Of a DNA stretch of 64,000 nucleotides, positions 61,156-64,000 are shown piece after piece. The stretch is taken from the NCBI RefSeq assembly GCF_900111595.1, contig NZ_FOHN01000004.1, positions 1-64,000 of the forward strand. The letters are read 5' to 3'. The notes under the pieces are model-generated. The model had not been told where the DNA came from. It searched no databases and saw nothing but the letters and a program-made list of their open reading frames with translations. The DNA is from [Clostridium] polysaccharolyticum (GTDB lineage Bacteria > Bacillota > Clostridia > Lachnospirales > Lachnospiraceae). Made by a program: the position numbers and the translations under genes. How positions within the stretch are numbered: position 1 is the first letter of the stretch; every line of letters starts with the position of its first letter.

Positions 61156-64000
61156 TTTTATTGAAGAACAGGCAATAGATTTTTCCAGATTGATGGAGTC
61201 TGGACTTTTCGGAATTTTTGGTCCTACTGGAAGTGGAAAAACTACAATTTTAGATGGTATTACACTGGCATTGTATGGAGAAATTGCAAGGAAGAGCAAG
61301 AATTTTGTGAACATGAACTGTAAAAGTGCCAGTGTTGTATTGGAATTTCAGATCAGTGGGCATACTCCAAAACGCTACCGTGTGGAACGTGAATTTAGAC
61401 AGGATGGGAATAGAGAAGGTTATAAAACTGGAAAATGCAGGTTAAGTGATATTACAGGGAGTGAACCAGTTATTTTAGCAGATAAAGTGACGGAAATCAA
61501 TCAGTTATGTATTGACATAATTGGATTAAAAGCAGATGACTTTCAAAGGACAGTCGTACTTCCGCAAGGACGGTTTAGTGAATTCTTAAAGCTTGAAGGA
61601 AGAAAAAGAAGTGAAATGCTAGAACGGTTATTTCGTTTACAGCCTTACGGGGATGGACTAAATCGTAAACTGAAAGAAAAGAGTGATGAGATTAGCCACA
61701 GCCGTTCTAATATAGAAGGACAGTTAAAAGCATATGAAGAACTGACAGAAGAAAGCATAAAGAATAAGAAGGATGAAATGGAACAGCTTACGGCAGTATT
61801 TTCAGAAAAAAGACAGCAATTTGAAGAAACTCTGAAAACATATGATATGGGGAAAAAACTTTGGGAGCTGCAGCTTGAAAAAGAAAAACATCTTTCAAGA
61901 AAGGCTAAGTTAGAAGAAGAAAGAGAAACAATAGAGATGCTTCGAAAACAGTTAGAAATTTCCAAAAGAGCGGATAAAGTATATCCATACATTGAAGCAT
62001 TGATTTCGGCTAAAAAAGATATGGCAGAAAAAGAGATAATGCTGGAACGTAAAAAAATTAAGCGTGATGATATGGAGGAGCAGAAAAACCGTATTGAACA
62101 TGAGTTTTTTAACTGGAAGGAAAGAAGAGAAAAGGAACTGCCTTTATTATGCGAAAAGATACAGGCTTACCGTGAGGCTATTGGGTATCAAGAAGAGTAT
62201 TTGCAATTAATGGACCAAAAGGAATCTCTTTCTGATGAAACAAAAAAGAAAGAAGCTGTTTATCAGAGTACAGCAGCAGAAGAGGTGGAGCTAGTAGAAA
62301 AAATTCAAGAAAATATGGTTACACTTGAAAAACTTCAGGAAATGCAGAAGGCTTTTGAAATACCATTACAGACAAGACAGCAGATACAAAAAGGGATTGG
62401 GCTGGAACAGCAGGTCAAATTGCTTCGTGGACAGTTAGCAAGAGGGCAGAAAGAGTTAGAAAAGCTTCAGACGAATAAAAAGGAAAAAGAAAAGCTCTTG
62501 AACCAATTGAATCAGATACTTGTTTTTTTAACAGAACCAGATGAGCAGATGCTTTCACAATATGAAATTGAATTATTGAAATTGGAAGAGAATAAGAGAG
62601 CATTTGAAGAGTGCTTATGGAATCAAAAGAAGAAAGAAACAGAATATGCTGGCTGGAAAGAACAGCTAGCTATAATAACGAAAGAAACAGAACAGGCAGA
62701 GCAGAATTTTAATGCACGAAAAAAGGAAAAAGAACAGCTTGAGATAGAAGCAATAGCGTATCGTTTGAGAATGGATTTGCGGGAGGGGGCAGCTTGTCCT
62801 GTGTGTGGTTCGGTTCATCATGAAGTGAAAGAACTTCATCAGGTAAATGAGAAACAGATGCAGGATGTACAGGAAGCATTTGCAGCTGCAGAACAGAGGT
62901 TTCAAGAGCTGGAGAGACAGGAATTTCATATAAAAAATAATATGGAGAGTACAGAGAAGGAATTATTGGAAATTCTGTCTAAAAAGGAACTTTTGGAAAG
63001 GGATGCAAAGCGTTACTCAGTAGCAGAATTCGAACAAAAAAAGAAAGCATTGTCTAAGTATGTGCCAGAAAAAGAAGCGTATAAGCTGGCAAAGGAGCTG
63101 TATTCTGAGAAGGAGAGTTCTATTGCCAAGGAAAAAACAGAGTATGAAAGCTTAGAGAAAAGCTTAAATGAATTGCTGGAAAAGGTATCTTTTTCATCCT
63201 TTGAGGCAGCGGCAGAGAAACTTCATAAATGTGATGAAAGCCTTGAAAATATAAAAAGCAGCCTGCAGAATGGAAATAATGCCACGGAAAAGAAACGAAA
63301 AGAGCTTGACATATGCAGAGAAACGAAAACTTTGTTAAGTACGGAACTTGCTGTTCTTAAAGAAAACCAGAAGACAGCTGTGAAACGTATGGAACTGCTG
63401 AAAACCAAGTTTCTTTCCTGTATAGGACATTACGATAAGGTAACCATTGAGGAAACGAATCTGCAGGAAGCACTGGACTTAATTTGCAAGGAACAAAAAA
63501 ATATGGAAGAACAATATGAAAAAACAGAGGAACTAAGAGAACAGACTGTAAATAAATATTTGGTTCTGCATCAAGAATTTTTAGAATTAAATTCTGCAGT
63601 TTCCTTACAGAAAAAGCAGATAGAGGAAGAGGGGAAAAAAGTCATTGAACAGCTGGAAGCTGAACAGTTTTCCTCTGAAGAAGCTTGTATAGCTGGTAAA
63701 TTGACAGAAGACCAGCAAAAGAGAAAGCAAGATAAAATTGAGCAGTTTGAAACTTTATATAAGGAAAACAATGGTGTTCTGGTTCAGATTGAAGAACAGT
63801 TAGGGGAAAGAAGCATAAAAAGAGAAGAATGGGAGCTTCTCGGAAAACAGAAACAAGAACACGAAAATGCCTTTGAAAAAGTGAAATTAGCATTAAACAA
63901 TCAGCAGCATATCTATCAGCGAATGCTTGATGACTGGAATAAATTGAAAGATATTTTATATAAGAAGAAAGAGTTAGAGCATCAGGAGAGTTTAATGGCA
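61118..64000 (+). CDS. sbcC: Exonuclease SbcCD subunit C (Rad50-type ATPase), partial
   Basis: The first 961 residues are present and the frame is open at the window end. The N-terminal Walker A is GPTGSGKTT (about 34-42) and the Q-loop is DDFQRTVVLPQGRFSEFLK. A long heptad-like coiled coil follows, interrupted by the zinc hook CPVCGSVHH (about 561-569), where two molecules join. The second coil then heads back toward the missing C-terminal ATPase half with ABC signature and Walker B. The start after GGAGGAAGA lies within sbcD, the usual coupling. Confidence 0.95.
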   Translation, partial: MRPLLLKIKGLNSFIEEQAIDFSRLMESGLFGIFGPTGSGKTTILDGITLALYGEIARKSKNFVNMNCKSASVVLEFQISGHTPKRYRVEREFRQDGNREGYKTGKCRLSDITGSEPVILADKVTEINQLCIDIIGLKADDFQRTVVLPQGRFSEFLKLEGRKRSEMLERLFRLQPYGDGLNRKLKEKSDEISHSRSNIEGQLKAYEELTEESIKNKKDEMEQLTAVFSEKRQQFEETLKTYDMGKKLWELQLEKEKHLSRKAKLEEERETIEMLRKQLEISKRADKVYPYIEALISAKKDMAEKEIMLERKKIKRDDMEEQKNRIEHEFFNWKERREKELPLLCEKIQAYREAIGYQEEYLQLMDQKESLSDETKKKEAVYQSTAAEEVELVEKIQENMVTLEKLQEMQKAFEIPLQTRQQIQKGIGLEQQVKLLRGQLARGQKELEKLQTNKKEKEKLLNQLNQILVFLTEPDEQMLSQYEIELLKLEENKRAFEECLWNQKKKETEYAGWKEQLAIITKETEQAEQNFNARKKEKEQLEIEAIAYRLRMDLREGAACPVCGSVHHEVKELHQVNEKQMQDVQEAFAAAEQRFQELERQEFHIKNNMESTEKELLEILSKKELLERDAKRYSVAEFEQKKKALSKYVPEKEAYKLAKELYSEKESSIAKEKTEYESLEKSLNELLEKVSFSSFEAAAEKLHKCDESLENIKSSLQNGNNATEKKRKELDICRETKTLLSTELAVLKENQKTAVKRMELLKTKFLSCIGHYDKVTIEETNLQEALDLICKEQKNMEEQYEKTEELREQTVNKYLVLHQEFLELNSAVSLQKKQIEEEGKKVIEQLEAEQFSSEEACIAGKLTEDQQKRKQDKIEQFETLYKENNGVLVQIEEQLGERSIKREEWELLGKQKQEHENAFEKVKLALNNQQHIYQRMLDDWNKLKDILYKKKELEHQESLMA

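Overview
The window looks like a chromosomal segment of an anaerobic, plant-fibre-degrading, low-GC Firmicute, most likely a Lachnospiraceae-type clostridium. This rests on the AT-rich sequence with strong AGGAGG ribosome binding sites, YesM/YesN-type two-component pairs, LplB/LplC-type sugar importers, a GH115/GH8/GH3 xylan locus, a CBM3-bearing GH9 cellulase, and a fused-ATPase ECF transporter. No rRNA, tRNA, CRISPR array or prophage was seen. Identifications come from recognising motifs by eye; no database search was run.

Layout. 1-282: edge of an IS3-like insertion sequence (transposase OrfA N-terminus, minus strand). 528-3529: a chemoreceptor, a stand-alone acyl carrier protein and a KAS III-like enzyme lacking the usual His and Asn catalytic residues. 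3578-9992: glutamate synthase gltBD behind a leader with a promoter, a hairpin terminator and a palindrome. 9993-10240: a non-coding block with several perfect inverted repeats and four tandem 17-base units. 10369-26485: a glucuronoxylan-oligosaccharide locus (carbohydrate esterase, GH115, YesMN pair, lipoprotein binding protein with two permeases, AraC regulator, GH3 xylosidase, GH8 exo-oligoxylanase). The enzymes have no signal peptides, so acidic and acetylated xylo-oligosaccharides are probably imported and broken down inside the cell. 26654-27919: a NagZ-like lipoprotein. 28102-31915: purC, purF, purB. 32011-33467: a LysR regulator and an unknown 169-residue protein. 33768-36938: a large secreted GH9 cellulase.

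37190-39063 looks like a scarred insertion site: an HpaI-like restriction endonuclease missing its N-terminus, an intact beta-class DNA methyltransferase, and a remnant of ketopantoate reductase (panE) with an internal deletion and no C-terminal half. A nitroreductase and then panB-panC-panD-coaBC (pantothenate to CoA) follow. On the minus strand lies ribD-ribE-ribBA-ribH, controlled by an FMN riboswitch at 47082-47189 with its own promoter and terminator. From 47366 come a Nudix hydrolase, a small membrane protein, truA, an ECF vitamin-type transporter (T, fused A-A', S), a second YesMN pair, a two-gene secreted-protein unit (SLH-like protein plus a 1062-residue DUF5704-like protein), and sbcD with the start of sbcC, which runs off the end.

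The parts most worth a second look are the ACP/KAS III-like pair, the repeat-and-hairpin block before the xylan locus, the decayed restriction-modification and panE scar, and the SLH-like/DUF5704-like surface pair.
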